A DNA stretch of 64,000 nucleotides. It comes from Methylomarinum vadi (lineage in GTDB: Bacteria; Pseudomonadota; Gammaproteobacteria; Methylococcales; Methylomonadaceae). The translations under genes and the position numbers were made by a program. Below the pieces are notes generated by a model. It did no database searches and was not told the DNA's origin. It worked only from the letters and a program-made list of their open reading frames with translations. Position 1 is the first letter of the stretch; each line of letters begins with the position of its first letter. Positions 28,280 to 36,610 of this stretch are shown here, piece by piece. The DNA lies in the NCBI RefSeq assembly GCF_000733935.1, contig NZ_JPON01000001.1, positions 2,774,501-2,838,500 of the forward strand. Reading direction: 5' to 3'.

Positions 28280-29319
28280 AAATATTTTACGGAGTGCAGG
28301 GGACCGGTAACGGTCATATCACGCGCGCGCGCGTGATGGCAAAGGAACTGTATGACGCCGGCTGCGAGGTCACTTTTCAATTTACCGGCCGGCCCCAGGA
28401 CAAGTTTTTCGATATGGAGGTGTTCAATGGCTATCAACATCGCGATGGATTGACCTTCAATACCGACAAAGGTCAGGTCTCCTATCTGAAAACCGTGCTG
28501 CAATCGAAACCGATCCGTTTTATCCAGGATGTCAAATCGTTGGATTTATCGGCTTACGATCTGGTCATCAGTGATTTCGAACCGGTCACGGCCTGGGCCG
28601 GAAAAGCACAGAAAAAAACCGTGCTGGGAATCGGTCATCAATATGCTTTCGCGCATGCGATACCGCGCACCGGTTCCGACCCCTTGGCGGACTTGGTGAT
28701 GAAGTATTTCGCGCCGGTCAGCCACGGCGTGGGTTTGCATTGGCATCACTTCGGCCAGCCGGTGCTACCGCCGATTATCGAAACTCCCGATTTACCGAAG
28801 GGAATTCAGCATAATAAGGTTGTCGTTTATCTGCCGTTCGAAGACCAGAACGAGGTGATCAAGCAGTTATGCCCCTTCGAGAATTTTGAATTTTACCTTT
28901 ATTCGCCGGTGCCGGTAGCCAGCAAATATCGGCACATCGTTTGCAAGCCGTTGTCCCGCGACGGTTTTCAAAGAGATTTGTACGATTGCATGGGGATTAT
29001 CAGTAACGCCGGTTTCGAACTGGCCAGCGAATCGCTGCAATTAGGCAAAAAAATTCTGGCCAAGCCTTTACATGCACAGATGGAGCAGATTTCCAATGCC
29101 GCGGCCTTGCAGCAATTGGGTTATGGCCAGACCATGAACGAGATGGACAGTAAAATCATCGAAGACTGGCTGCATGACCCCCATGCCGTGCGCATTACCT
29201 ATCCCAATGTAGCCCGGGTGATCGTCCGGTGGATCGAGGACGGCATGCCCAAGATCGATGCCGATTTTACCGAACAGGTCTGGGAAAATGTCGATGTGTT
29301 GAAGATCAAGCATGAGTGA
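28276..29319 (+). CDS. MJ1255/VC2487-type glycosyltransferase
   Basis: A 347-residue GT-B protein starting MKIFYGVQGTGNGHITRA, the hallmark of the MJ1255/VC2487 family, related to MurG/GT28 enzymes. VISDFEP and a C-terminal donor motif (ISNAGFELASESLQLGKKIL) are present. GT28-like enzymes also include diacylglycerol glycosyltransferases. Overlapping the PAP2 gene (ATGA) within a Pho-controlled cluster, it is a plausible glycolipid synthase that replaces phospholipids when phosphate is short. This role is inferred from context, not shown. Confidence 0.78.
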   Translation: MKIFYGVQGTGNGHITRARVMAKELYDAGCEVTFQFTGRPQDKFFDMEVFNGYQHRDGLTFNTDKGQVSYLKTVLQSKPIRFIQDVKSLDLSAYDLVISDFEPVTAWAGKAQKKTVLGIGHQYAFAHAIPRTGSDPLADLVMKYFAPVSHGVGLHWHHFGQPVLPPIIETPDLPKGIQHNKVVVYLPFEDQNEVIKQLCPFENFEFYLYSPVPVASKYRHIVCKPLSRDGFQRDLYDCMGIISNAGFELASESLQLGKKILAKPLHAQMEQISNAAALQQLGYGQTMNEMDSKIIEDWLHDPHAVRITYPNVARVIVRWIEDGMPKIDADFTEQVWENVDVLKIKHE

Positions 29320-29365
29320 TGTTGATAAATTAAAAAATGCGCTCATGAGATTGTTGGCAGGTCTT

Positions 29366-29404
29366 TTAACCCCGCCTTGTCACGCACTGACAAGGCGGGG
29401 TTAA
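29366..29404. terminator. 17-bp perfect palindrome, probable terminator (copy 2)
   Basis: Arms TTAACCCCGCCTTGTCA and TGACAAGGCGGGGTTAA around a CGCAC loop, perfectly paired. It stands 46 bp after the glycosyltransferase. It shares the frame of the copy at 16100-16138 with compensatory base-pair changes. Confidence 0.75.
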
Positions 29405-29552
29405 AATATCGATAGTTTTTTGCGGATTAGCTTGTTTGTTAGTTAAGTTTGTCTATTATTGCATTGAATTTGAGGCTATTTTTTAACAAACCGCATCTGA
29501 ATTATTCGTTGCAGGTTTTTGAGGACTTTTCTGAATAGGATGGAATGCAACA

Positions 29553-30494
29553 ATGATCAACTTGACCAAGTTAATGACTATCGGCGTGATTGGCATGACC
29601 AGTATTAGGGCCGACGCAATCACGCTTCAACTAGATTATAGTTATGATAATAATCATTTTTTTGACACGCCGTTGAAACGGGGCGTTTTGAATAGCGCCG
29701 CCTCTTATTTCGAAAGCCGTATTAGCGATCGTTTGGGCGCCATCGCATCAACCAATAGCAATCGTTTTACCGCGACATTTGTGAACCCAAGTACGGGACG
29801 TACTACCGAGCTACAAGATTTCGATGTGGCGGCGGATACCCTGGTCGTTTTTGCCGGCGGCCGCGATTTAGGCGGTTCTTCATTAGGCGTGGGCGGCCCG
29901 GGAGGATATAGTATCAGCGGTACCCAACAGTATTTCGATGCCAGCATATCGCGGGGACAAGGGGATGGAACGATAATCTCCGTGTCAGGTGATACGGCCT
30001 ATGATTTTGCTCCCTGGGGAGGGTCTATCACTTTCGATACGGATAGCGCCTGGTATTTCGATTCCGATATTGGAACTGTCGAAAACATCGGGCCACAAAA
30101 TGATTTTTTCTCGGTTGCGTTGCATGAATTGTCTCATTTGCTGGGATTCGGGGTTTCCGATTCCTGGTATAACCAAGTGACGGAAGGCGTTTTTACCGGG
30201 GACAATACGAACTCGGTTTATGGCAGCGATGTTCCTTTATCGGTTGGAGGAGCGCATTGGCAGGACGGGACGATAAGCCTGGTCGATGGTATAGATCAAA
30301 AGGCCGCGATGACCCCTTCGATCATTAGAGGATCCAGGAAGTATTTTACCGACCTCGATCTGGCTGGTTTACAGGATGTCGGTTGGCAGATCAGCGCGGT
30401 TCCGGTTCCGGCGAGCGCCTTCTCATTTTTAACCGCGGTTTTCTGTTTGGCGGGATTTCGGGGCAATAAGGCTGGTGAAAGAAATGTTGATTAA
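29553..30494 (+). CDS. Secreted PEP-CTERM protein with metalloprotease motif
   Basis: A 313-residue exported protein. An N-terminal hydrophobic stretch ends near ADA (about residue 22). The zinc motif HELSHLLGFG is at about residue 191. A Met in AAMTPS follows, then YFTDLDLAGLQDVGW, the pattern seen in matrixin-like PEP-CTERM peptidases. The C-terminus has VPVPAS, a hydrophobic helix and basic residues, a PEP-CTERM-type sorting signal processed by an exosortase. The normal third His or Asp ligand three residues after the motif Gly is absent. The His in GGAHWQDG may serve instead. No exosortase or PHO box is near. Confidence 0.75.
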   Translation: MINLTKLMTIGVIGMTSIRADAITLQLDYSYDNNHFFDTPLKRGVLNSAASYFESRISDRLGAIASTNSNRFTATFVNPSTGRTTELQDFDVAADTLVVFAGGRDLGGSSLGVGGPGGYSISGTQQYFDASISRGQGDGTIISVSGDTAYDFAPWGGSITFDTDSAWYFDSDIGTVENIGPQNDFFSVALHELSHLLGFGVSDSWYNQVTEGVFTGDNTNSVYGSDVPLSVGGAHWQDGTISLVDGIDQKAAMTPSIIRGSRKYFTDLDLAGLQDVGWQISAVPVPASAFSFLTAVFCLAGFRGNKAGERNVD

Positions 30495-30781
30495 ATCGGC
30501 ATTTTTGTGAGTGCCTGGGGGCACGAGCAAAATCAATCGCGACATGCGATAGATTTCAAGGCAAAGGAATGCCGCATGTTCCTTGATCGGGCGCTGAGAA
30601 CTCTGAGAAGGGGTGATTGAGCGCCGAAACACTTAATGATTGCGTGAATCCGCATGCAGGATTCTGTGTAATTCTACTTTCCTATCGCCGCAGTAAAAAA
30701 CAATGCGGATTGACGATGCAACGTCTCAAAAATCCATAAAAGCTGTAGATAGGAAGTCCGCGAGAAGCTATGGCCTCAGGC
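30495..30781. other. Gap between convergent genes
   Basis: Nearly 290 bp without a supportable gene, between the PEP-CTERM gene and the PhoX-like gene, which converge. No repeat or hairpin stands out before the terminator that follows. Confidence 0.4.
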
Positions 30782-30787
30782 AAAAAA

Positions 30788-30807
30788 ACCGCGGCCAAGG
30801 CCGCGGT
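30788..30807 (-). terminator. Intrinsic terminator of the PhoX-like gene
   Basis: A nine-pair stem ACCGCGGCC with GGCCGCGGT. A seven-A run at 30782-30788 forms the U-tract on the minus strand. It lies 43 bp beyond the stop of the minus-strand gene. Confidence 0.85.
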
Positions 30808-30849
30808 AGAGCTTGCTTATCTTACAGGAGAGCGTTGAAGACGCAAGCT

Positions 30850-32139
30850 TCAATCTTCATCGTGATGACCGTTGTGGCCGTTGCGATCCTTGCTGATGGC
30901 GATGGTCATGTCATTGCCGTCATTGGCATGTTGAACATTAACAAACATGGTTTTTGGCATGGTACGTGGAAAATAAATGCCTGTGCCTTCAGCGCCTGGA
31001 GTAGTTAGTGTACCGAATAAAACGACCTGGTCGGCGACGCCGTCTTGGTTTTTATCGGTAGTCGGCGCAGCCCAAATATCGCTTTTGCCGCTGTTGTCTT
31101 CGACGATATAGAGATTGCCGTTGATGTCGGAAGCAAGATTGTCCGGGCTTCTCAAACCGTAGGAAGATACAACGCTTTCATCATTGATGTTACCAATATT
31201 GACGCCGACGAATTCGGTGACTTCAGGCGTGTTGGTATTCATTGGAATACGAAGAACGCGTTTGTCCGTTGTCGTTGCGAAATACAGGTTGGGCCCAACT
31301 ATTTCGGCATCTTCAGGGCGAAGATAATCGGTGGCACCGGCTTCATCGGCCGCTGCACGGGCGTTAACAGCGGGATCGGTGCTTACGTTGTTTTGGCCGG
31401 GGATCAATGCGAGCCATTCGCCTGTGCCGGTGCCATCGATTACACCCGGTAGGACGATATTCAGGGCATATAAGGTACCTGAAGACAAATCGCCATAATG
31501 ATCCGGTACGAATTTGTAGATGGAACCACCGTTAAGTTCGTCGCCGACGTAAATGTTGCCGTCTTTAGCGGCTGCGATGCCTTCGTGGGACATACGGCCG
31601 ACTGCCGGGCGGTCGAAGCAGTGCAGGTCTAAGCCGTCGACTTGGCATTCGAAAAGGCGGCCTCCTGCGCCATTTTCTTCGGCGGCAAGAATGGTACCCC
31701 ATGGCGTCCATTCAATTCCGTCCATGCGGCTGAAACCAGGGTCAATGCCGAAATCGTCAGCAAAATAGGTCATAGCTTCGCCTGTCTCCAGGTCGATGGC
31801 GGTGATGGCGCCCATCCCGTTGCCTGTTTCTTGAGTGCGGTACAAATAACGACCGACATGGGCTCCAGTTTCATTCACTGTGTTCATGTCGTTCCAGTCA
31901 TTTCCGCCGGGAACAGCGTCATGCTCAACCAGTGGAGTACAAGCGCCGGTTTCATCGCTGATCACGGTTTGAGAAAAACCTTCAGGCAGTGCAAATGGCG
32001 CACAAGCTGGTTCGCTGCCGGTTATAGCAGATGCGGATTGCGGGTCAAAGGAGAAGGGGCCTTTGATTACATTTTTGTCAGCGAAAGCTGGTGAAGAAAT
32101 GGCTGCGGTAATGGCAACCGTAAGTATTGTTTTTTTCAT
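30850..32139 (-). CDS. phoX: PhoX-like secreted alkaline phosphatase (DUF839)
   Basis: A 429-residue exported protein. The signal peptide ends in SSPAFA (residue 20). Beta-propeller blades of the PhoX/DUF839 type follow: AEENGAGG, MSHEGIAA, IYVGDELNGGSIYKF, the YLRPEDAEI loop and LYIVEDNSG. These acidic loops supply the calcium and iron ligands in characterised PhoX enzymes, which release phosphate from monoesters outside the cell. The C-terminal tail is His/Asp-rich. A four-unit PHO array precedes it. The identification as PhoX rests on domain type; some DUF839 proteins have no known activity. Confidence 0.78.
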   Translation of the reverse strand: MKKTILTVAITAAISSPAFADKNVIKGPFSFDPQSASAITGSEPACAPFALPEGFSQTVISDETGACTPLVEHDAVPGGNDWNDMNTVNETGAHVGRYLYRTQETGNGMGAITAIDLETGEAMTYFADDFGIDPGFSRMDGIEWTPWGTILAAEENGAGGRLFECQVDGLDLHCFDRPAVGRMSHEGIAAAKDGNIYVGDELNGGSIYKFVPDHYGDLSSGTLYALNIVLPGVIDGTGTGEWLALIPGQNNVSTDPAVNARAAADEAGATDYLRPEDAEIVGPNLYFATTTDKRVLRIPMNTNTPEVTEFVGVNIGNINDESVVSSYGLRSPDNLASDINGNLYIVEDNSGKSDIWAAPTTDKNQDGVADQVVLFGTLTTPGAEGTGIYFPRTMPKTMFVNVQHANDGNDMTIAISKDRNGHNGHHDED

Positions 32140-32199
32140 GATGTCACCTCAGTTAGTGAAGTAGTGTTGTATAGCGAAATCAAATTATGCTTGAAAAAT

Positions 32200-32239
32200 A
32201 TGACGTTACTTTGACTGTTCAGTAACAATTAGGTGACAT
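32200..32239 (-). promoter_or_regulatory. PhoB-binding array of the PhoX-like gene
   Basis: Read on the minus strand: ATGTCAC, TTGTTAC, CAGTCAA and ACGTCAT, which occupy 32233-32239, 32222-32228, 32211-32217 and 32200-32206. Exact 11-bp period. It lies about 60 bp upstream of the PhoX-like start. Confidence 0.82.
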
Positions 32240-32361
32240 TGCCGCTGTGCTCAACGCATGAAAGCCTGGAATAAAAACAATAAAGTTGCGGTTTGGAAAG
32301 AGGGGGTGAAAAATGGGTGGCGGATAATACTTACTTCCATGTAAGCAAATCTGAGGTGCGA

Positions 32362-32898
32362 TCAGTTCGCGTGCTTGCGGTTGAATTCCGCGATCAAGGC
32401 GCTTGGTTTTTGTTCCTTGTTATGCTCGTTCAGCACATAAATTACCGTTTCGCCGTTAGGGCCGGCGCCGATCTGAGTGTAACGCAAAGGGGCTTCGCCG
32501 ACGGCTAAAAAAGCCTTTTGATCGTTCCAGTCGCCGAACACATAAATACGTCCGTCTTTGACGACTTCGCCATAAAAGCCTTCGGCGATGCCCGCCGTTT
32601 TGCCATCGTATAAATCGACCGAACCCAGACCCGTACGCATGGTTTTATCCTGTTCGGAAAGGCCGAAGACTAATGTTTCGCCGCTCGGACCTGCACCGAT
32701 GCGAGTCAGGCGGAAGGGGGTTTCGCCGTTTTTAATGAAGCCGGCATAGGTTTTAAAATCATCGAATACATAGATACGGCCTTCCTGGTGAACCTGGTAA
32801 TAGTCGTTGACATTGTAGTGTGGCGCATCCGCAAATGAGTAATGACAGGATAGCGCGATGCTTAGGGCGGACAGGCCCAAAGAAAATTTTTTGGTCAT
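32362..32898 (-). CDS. Secreted protein with tandem 46-residue duplication, function unknown
   Basis: A 178-residue protein read from ATG at 32898, preceded by GGAG with suitable spacing; the frame extends 17 codons further without a good site. A signal peptide ends near SFA (residue 23). Two copies of a 46-residue unit occupy about residues 40-85 and 116-161. Both share GRIYVF, a GE(T/A)P loop followed by a basic residue, then IGAGP and GETV/GETL. I do not recognise the unit. It is divergent from pstS and shares its intergenic PHO array, so a phosphate-starvation role is possible. Confidence 0.7.
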   Translation of the reverse strand: MTKKFSLGLSALSIALSCHYSFADAPHYNVNDYYQVHQEGRIYVFDDFKTYAGFIKNGETPFRLTRIGAGPSGETLVFGLSEQDKTMRTGLGSVDLYDGKTAGIAEGFYGEVVKDGRIYVFGDWNDQKAFLAVGEAPLRYTQIGAGPNGETVIYVLNEHNKEQKPSALIAEFNRKHAN

Positions 32899-33040
32899 GG
32901 AATGTTTCTCCGACTGAATAAAAAGCCTATAGCGGGCACAATTAAACAAAGTATTATACGAGGTTAAATATTACAGAATTGTGACCGAAGGGCTTACAAT
33001 ATTGCGTCAAATCGTGGGTTGGAAGACAAAAAAAGCCAGT

Positions 33041-33080
33041 CTGTCATAAAGTTGTCATATTGACTTCATATTATTGTCAA
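33041..33080. promoter_or_regulatory. PhoB-binding array upstream of pstS
   Basis: Half-sites CTGTCAT, TTGTCAT, ACTTCAT and TTGTCAA start at 33041, 33052, 33063 and 33074, 11 bp apart. It lies 50 bp before pstS and 143 bp from the divergent secreted-protein gene. Confidence 0.88.
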
Positions 33081-33129
33081 TCTTTATCGGCACAATAGCT
33101 GTACCTTAAAACCTAAATTTGAGAAAAAA

Positions 33130-34116
33130 ATGAAACTATCTTTCCAATTAAAGTCATTAGCTACGGGGTTGGGTTTTGTCTCTGCCTCATTGTTGAGTGG
33201 TTCCGTGGCGGCCGTACAAACCGTGGATGCGGATGTCCCCGCCTATGAGAAAGCCAGCGGTATTTCCGGTAACTTGTCCAGTGTCGGTTCCGATACTCTG
33301 GCCAACTTGATGACTTTATGGGCCGAAGAATTCAAAAGAACCTACCCTAACGTCAACATTCAAATTCAAGCAGCCGGATCTTCCACCGCGCCACCGGCCT
33401 TGACCGAAGGGACTTCTAATCTGGGCCCTATGAGCCGCAAGATGAAAGACAAAGAACGCGATGCGTTCGAAAAGAAATACGGTTATAAGCCAACCGCTAT
33501 TCCGGTCGCGATCGACGCGCTGGCGGTTTACGTCAACAAGGAAAATCCCATCAAAGGCTTGTCAATCCCTCAAGTCGACGCGATTTTCTCTTCCACCCGC
33601 AAATGCGGAAACGACACCGATATCACTACCTGGGGTCAAGTTGGCCTGGAAGGCGCCTGGGCGGAAAAATCCATCCAGTTATACGGCCGAAATTCGGTTT
33701 CGGGTACTTACGGTTATTTCAAGAAAAAAGCACTGTGTAAAGGTGATTACAAGAATAACGTGAACGAACAACCCGGTTCCGCTTCTGTCGTTCAATCCGT
33801 GACGTCTTCCCTGAACGGCATCGGTTATTCCGGTATCGGTTATAAAACGTCGGGCGTTAAGGCCGTTCCTCTGGCAGGCAAGCATGGCGGTGAATTCGTC
33901 GAAGCGACGCCTGAGAATGCAGTGTCAGGAAAATATCCGTTGTCACGTTTCCTTTATATTTACGTCAACAAACAACCCAATCAGCCATTGGCGCCATTGG
34001 AACAGGAATTCGTCAAAATGGTATTGTCGCAAAGCGGTCAACAAGTGGTCATAAAAGACGGCTATATTCCATTGCCGGCGAAAGTAGTCAGCAAAGCCCT
34101 GACTTTAATAAAATAA
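33130..34116 (+). CDS. pstS: Phosphate ABC transporter substrate-binding protein PstS
   Basis: A 328-residue periplasmic binding protein. The signal peptide ends near VAA (about residue 28). Phosphate-site segments are [27 protein letters not shown] and [11 protein letters not shown]. The Ser, Asp and Arg ligands expected from the PstS fold are present. It captures inorganic phosphate for PstCAB. It is the first gene of the pst locus, with a strong PHO array in front, and a 220-bp gap before pstC containing a small hairpin. Confidence 0.93.
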   Translation: MKLSFQLKSLATGLGFVSASLLSGSVAAVQTVDADVPAYEKASGISGNLSSVGSDTLANLMTLWAEEFKRTYPNVNIQIQAAGSSTAPPALTEGTSNLGPMSRKMKDKERDAFEKKYGYKPTAIPVAIDALAVYVNKENPIKGLSIPQVDAIFSSTRKCGNDTDITTWGQVGLEGAWAEKSIQLYGRNSVSGTYGYFKKKALCKGDYKNNVNEQPGSASVVQSVTSSLNGIGYSGIGYKTSGVKAVPLAGKHGGEFVEATPENAVSGKYPLSRFLYIYVNKQPNQPLAPLEQEFVKMVLSQSGQQVVIKDGYIPLPAKVVSKALTLIK

Positions 34117-34339
34117 AACTTAATATTCCGATTATAGGATGACTATGAAGGAATTCAGGCAGGGATGCCTGCCAAGGGATGGGGTGCATTGACACACTTT
34201 TACTTCCCCCTCAATAGTGAAGGTTGGTCAGGCAAGACAGTGGGCCGAGGGTTGCAAAGGCAATTCTCGGCTTATTCTTTTCTGTCAAATGGCATTATGC
34301 TGACATAATGTTGCATTCTTAAGTGTTTCGATATTTCTT
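34117..34339. other. pstS-pstC intergenic region with hairpin
   Basis: A 223-bp gap holding a short perfect hairpin (GGCAGG, loop GATG, CCTGCC, near 34159-34174). In binding-protein operons such a hairpin often stabilises the upstream mRNA or lowers read-through. A partial TGTCA-type motif near 34288 does not form a convincing PHO array. Confidence 0.45.
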
Positions 34340-36610
34340 ATGACCGAAGGTAATTCGACAAATAGCACCGCAATACAGAGCGTGAGTAATTACTATCAAA
34401 AATGGCGCTTGCTCAAAGACAAACTGGCCGAATATGGTGTCGTGGCCGGCGGCTTGGGCGTGATCGTGGCCATCGTTCTGATTTTCTTTTATTTGCTATA
34501 CGTGGTGTTTCCGTTATTTGTTTCGGCGCAAGCCGAAGGGGTTGGCGATTATGCCGTGCCGGAATTGCCTTCAGGCAAAACGCTGTTCCTGGCAATGGAG
34601 GAGCAGAACGAAATCGCCGTGCGTTTTACCGATAACGGGACAGCAATATTTTTTCGAGTCGATAGCGGCGAACCGATTAAAACGGAAAAATTGCCCATCC
34701 CCGAGGGCGCTAAAATCACCAGCTTTGCCCATGGCACTTATGATCAAGGCGTTGTTATTTATGGGTTGTCCGACGGAAGTGCCGTAGTGGCGAAACAACG
34801 TTACAAGGTGACGTATCCCGACAACAAGCGTTTGATTACTCCGAGCTTGGAATATCCGTTGGGGCGGGAGGCGATTGTCCTGGCGGAAAACGGCAGTCCG
34901 GTAATGCTTGTGGCCGGACGCTTCGGCGAAGACGAAAGCACCATCGTGGCGAAAACGGGTGATGATCGACTATTGTTGACCAGTTTCAGCCGCGAGGAAT
35001 CGTTGTTCGAGGATGAGGCAACCCTGGAACGTAGCGATGCCGAAATTCAGATCGCTGCCGACCCGATTGATTTTCTGTTGCTCGATAAGGAACAACGCAA
35101 TTTATATTTGGCCGGCAAAAATGGCGATATCACCTATGTCGATATCAGCAACAAGCAAAATCCGCAAATCAAACATAAGTTGGATGTGCTGGAACCCGGC
35201 AAGCACATTACGGCCTTGGCATTTCTGAATGGTGAAATTTCTTTGTTAATCGGCGATTCCGGCGGCGTATTGTCGCAATGGAGTTTGGTGCGTGACGAGG
35301 AAAACCGAATCAGTCTGCAAAAATTCAGGTCATTCAAGGTATCCGACCGGGCGATAGCAACCATCAGCCCGGAACAACGCCGCAAGGGGTTACTGGTAAC
35401 CGATACTAACGGCTTGGCCGCTATTTACCATACCACGGCGGAAAGACGTCTGATTCAGAAACAAATCAGTCGGGCCCGACCTGTCGCAGTGGCGTTGTCG
35501 CCCAGAGCCAATGCCTTTTTGTTGCAGTCGGCCGATGGCAGAATTCATCATTGGACGGTGGAGAACGAACACCCCGAAGTGTCGTGGGCGTCGATCTGGC
35601 AGGAAGTGTGGTATGAAAGTTATCCTAAGCCCGAATATGTCTGGCAGTCGTCGTCGGCCAGCAACGACTTCGAGCCGAAAATGAGTCTGACGCCGTTGGT
35701 GTTCGGTACGTTGAAAGCGGCCTTCTACGCCATGTTGGTCGCGATTCCGTTGTCGTTGATGGGGGCGATTTATGCGGCTTATTTCATGGCGCCGCGCATG
35801 CGCCAATTGGTCAAACCCAGCATCGAAATCATGGAGGCGTTGCCGACCGTGATTCTAGGTTTCCTGGCCGGCCTTTGGTTGGCGCCGTTCGTCGAGGAAC
35901 ATTTGGTCGGCATTTTTTCCATGTTGATGATCCTGCCGCTCGGCGTCATGGTTTTCGCTTTTTTCTGGCAGCATGCTCCGAAACAGGTACGGCATGCCAT
36001 TCCGGAAGGTTGGGAAGCGGCTTTGCTGATTCCGGTTATCATGATCAGCGCCTGGCTGGCATTTATCGTCAGCCCCGGTTTCGAGTCGTTGTTTTTCGGC
36101 GGCGACATGCGGGTATGGATGAAGAACGAATTCGGCATCGGCTACGACCAACGCAACTCGTTGGTGGTCGGTTTGGCAATGGGCTTCGCGGTGATCCCGA
36201 CTATATTCTCGATCGCCGAGGACGCCATCTTCAGCGTGCCGAAACATTTGACCACCGGATCGCTGGCGCTAGGCGCGACGCCCTGGCAAACCATGACCAA
36301 GGTGGTATTGCTGACCGCCAGTCCGGGGATTTTTTCCGCCGTGATGATCGGATTGGGCCGCGCCGTGGGCGAAACGATGATCGTGCTGATGGCGACTGGC
36401 AACACGCCGGTCATGGATTTGAGCATATTTCAGGGCATGCGCACATTGTCGGCCAACATCGCCGTCGAGATGCCGGAGTCGGAAGTCAATAGTACTCATT
36501 ACCGGGTGTTGTTCCTGGCGGCCCTGGTGTTGTTTATGTTTACTTTTGTTGTTAACACGTTGGCTGAGATTATTCGCCAGAATCTGCGTCGGAAATACAG
36601 TTCGTTATGA
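34340..36610 (+). CDS. pstC: Phosphate ABC transporter permease PstC, large form
   Basis: A 756-residue protein, against about 320 for E. coli PstC. A transmembrane helix (about 33-58) is followed by a long periplasmic beta-rich region (about 65-430) with WD-like repeats (LLVTDTNG, ADGRIHHW). The conserved permease domain then begins near residue 455 (LVFGTLKAAFYAM) and holds the ABC-contact loop LALGATPWQT. Large PstC forms with this insert are known in other proteobacteria. It overlaps pstA by 4 bp. The inserted domain may contact PstS or the envelope; its function is unknown. Confidence 0.92.
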   Translation: MTEGNSTNSTAIQSVSNYYQKWRLLKDKLAEYGVVAGGLGVIVAIVLIFFYLLYVVFPLFVSAQAEGVGDYAVPELPSGKTLFLAMEEQNEIAVRFTDNGTAIFFRVDSGEPIKTEKLPIPEGAKITSFAHGTYDQGVVIYGLSDGSAVVAKQRYKVTYPDNKRLITPSLEYPLGREAIVLAENGSPVMLVAGRFGEDESTIVAKTGDDRLLLTSFSREESLFEDEATLERSDAEIQIAADPIDFLLLDKEQRNLYLAGKNGDITYVDISNKQNPQIKHKLDVLEPGKHITALAFLNGEISLLIGDSGGVLSQWSLVRDEENRISLQKFRSFKVSDRAIATISPEQRRKGLLVTDTNGLAAIYHTTAERRLIQKQISRARPVAVALSPRANAFLLQSADGRIHHWTVENEHPEVSWASIWQEVWYESYPKPEYVWQSSSASNDFEPKMSLTPLVFGTLKAAFYAMLVAIPLSLMGAIYAAYFMAPRMRQLVKPSIEIMEALPTVILGFLAGLWLAPFVEEHLVGIFSMLMILPLGVMVFAFFWQHAPKQVRHAIPEGWEAALLIPVIMISAWLAFIVSPGFESLFFGGDMRVWMKNEFGIGYDQRNSLVVGLAMGFAVIPTIFSIAEDAIFSVPKHLTTGSLALGATPWQTMTKVVLLTASPGIFSAVMIGLGRAVGETMIVLMATGNTPVMDLSIFQGMRTLSANIAVEMPESEVNSTHYRVLFLAALVLFMFTFVVNTLAEIIRQNLRRKYSSL

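Noticed and set aside
34117-34339. A fifth PHO array before pstC
   Set aside because: A TGTCA-like and a TGACA-like motif occur near 34288-34305 but are not in 11-bp register.
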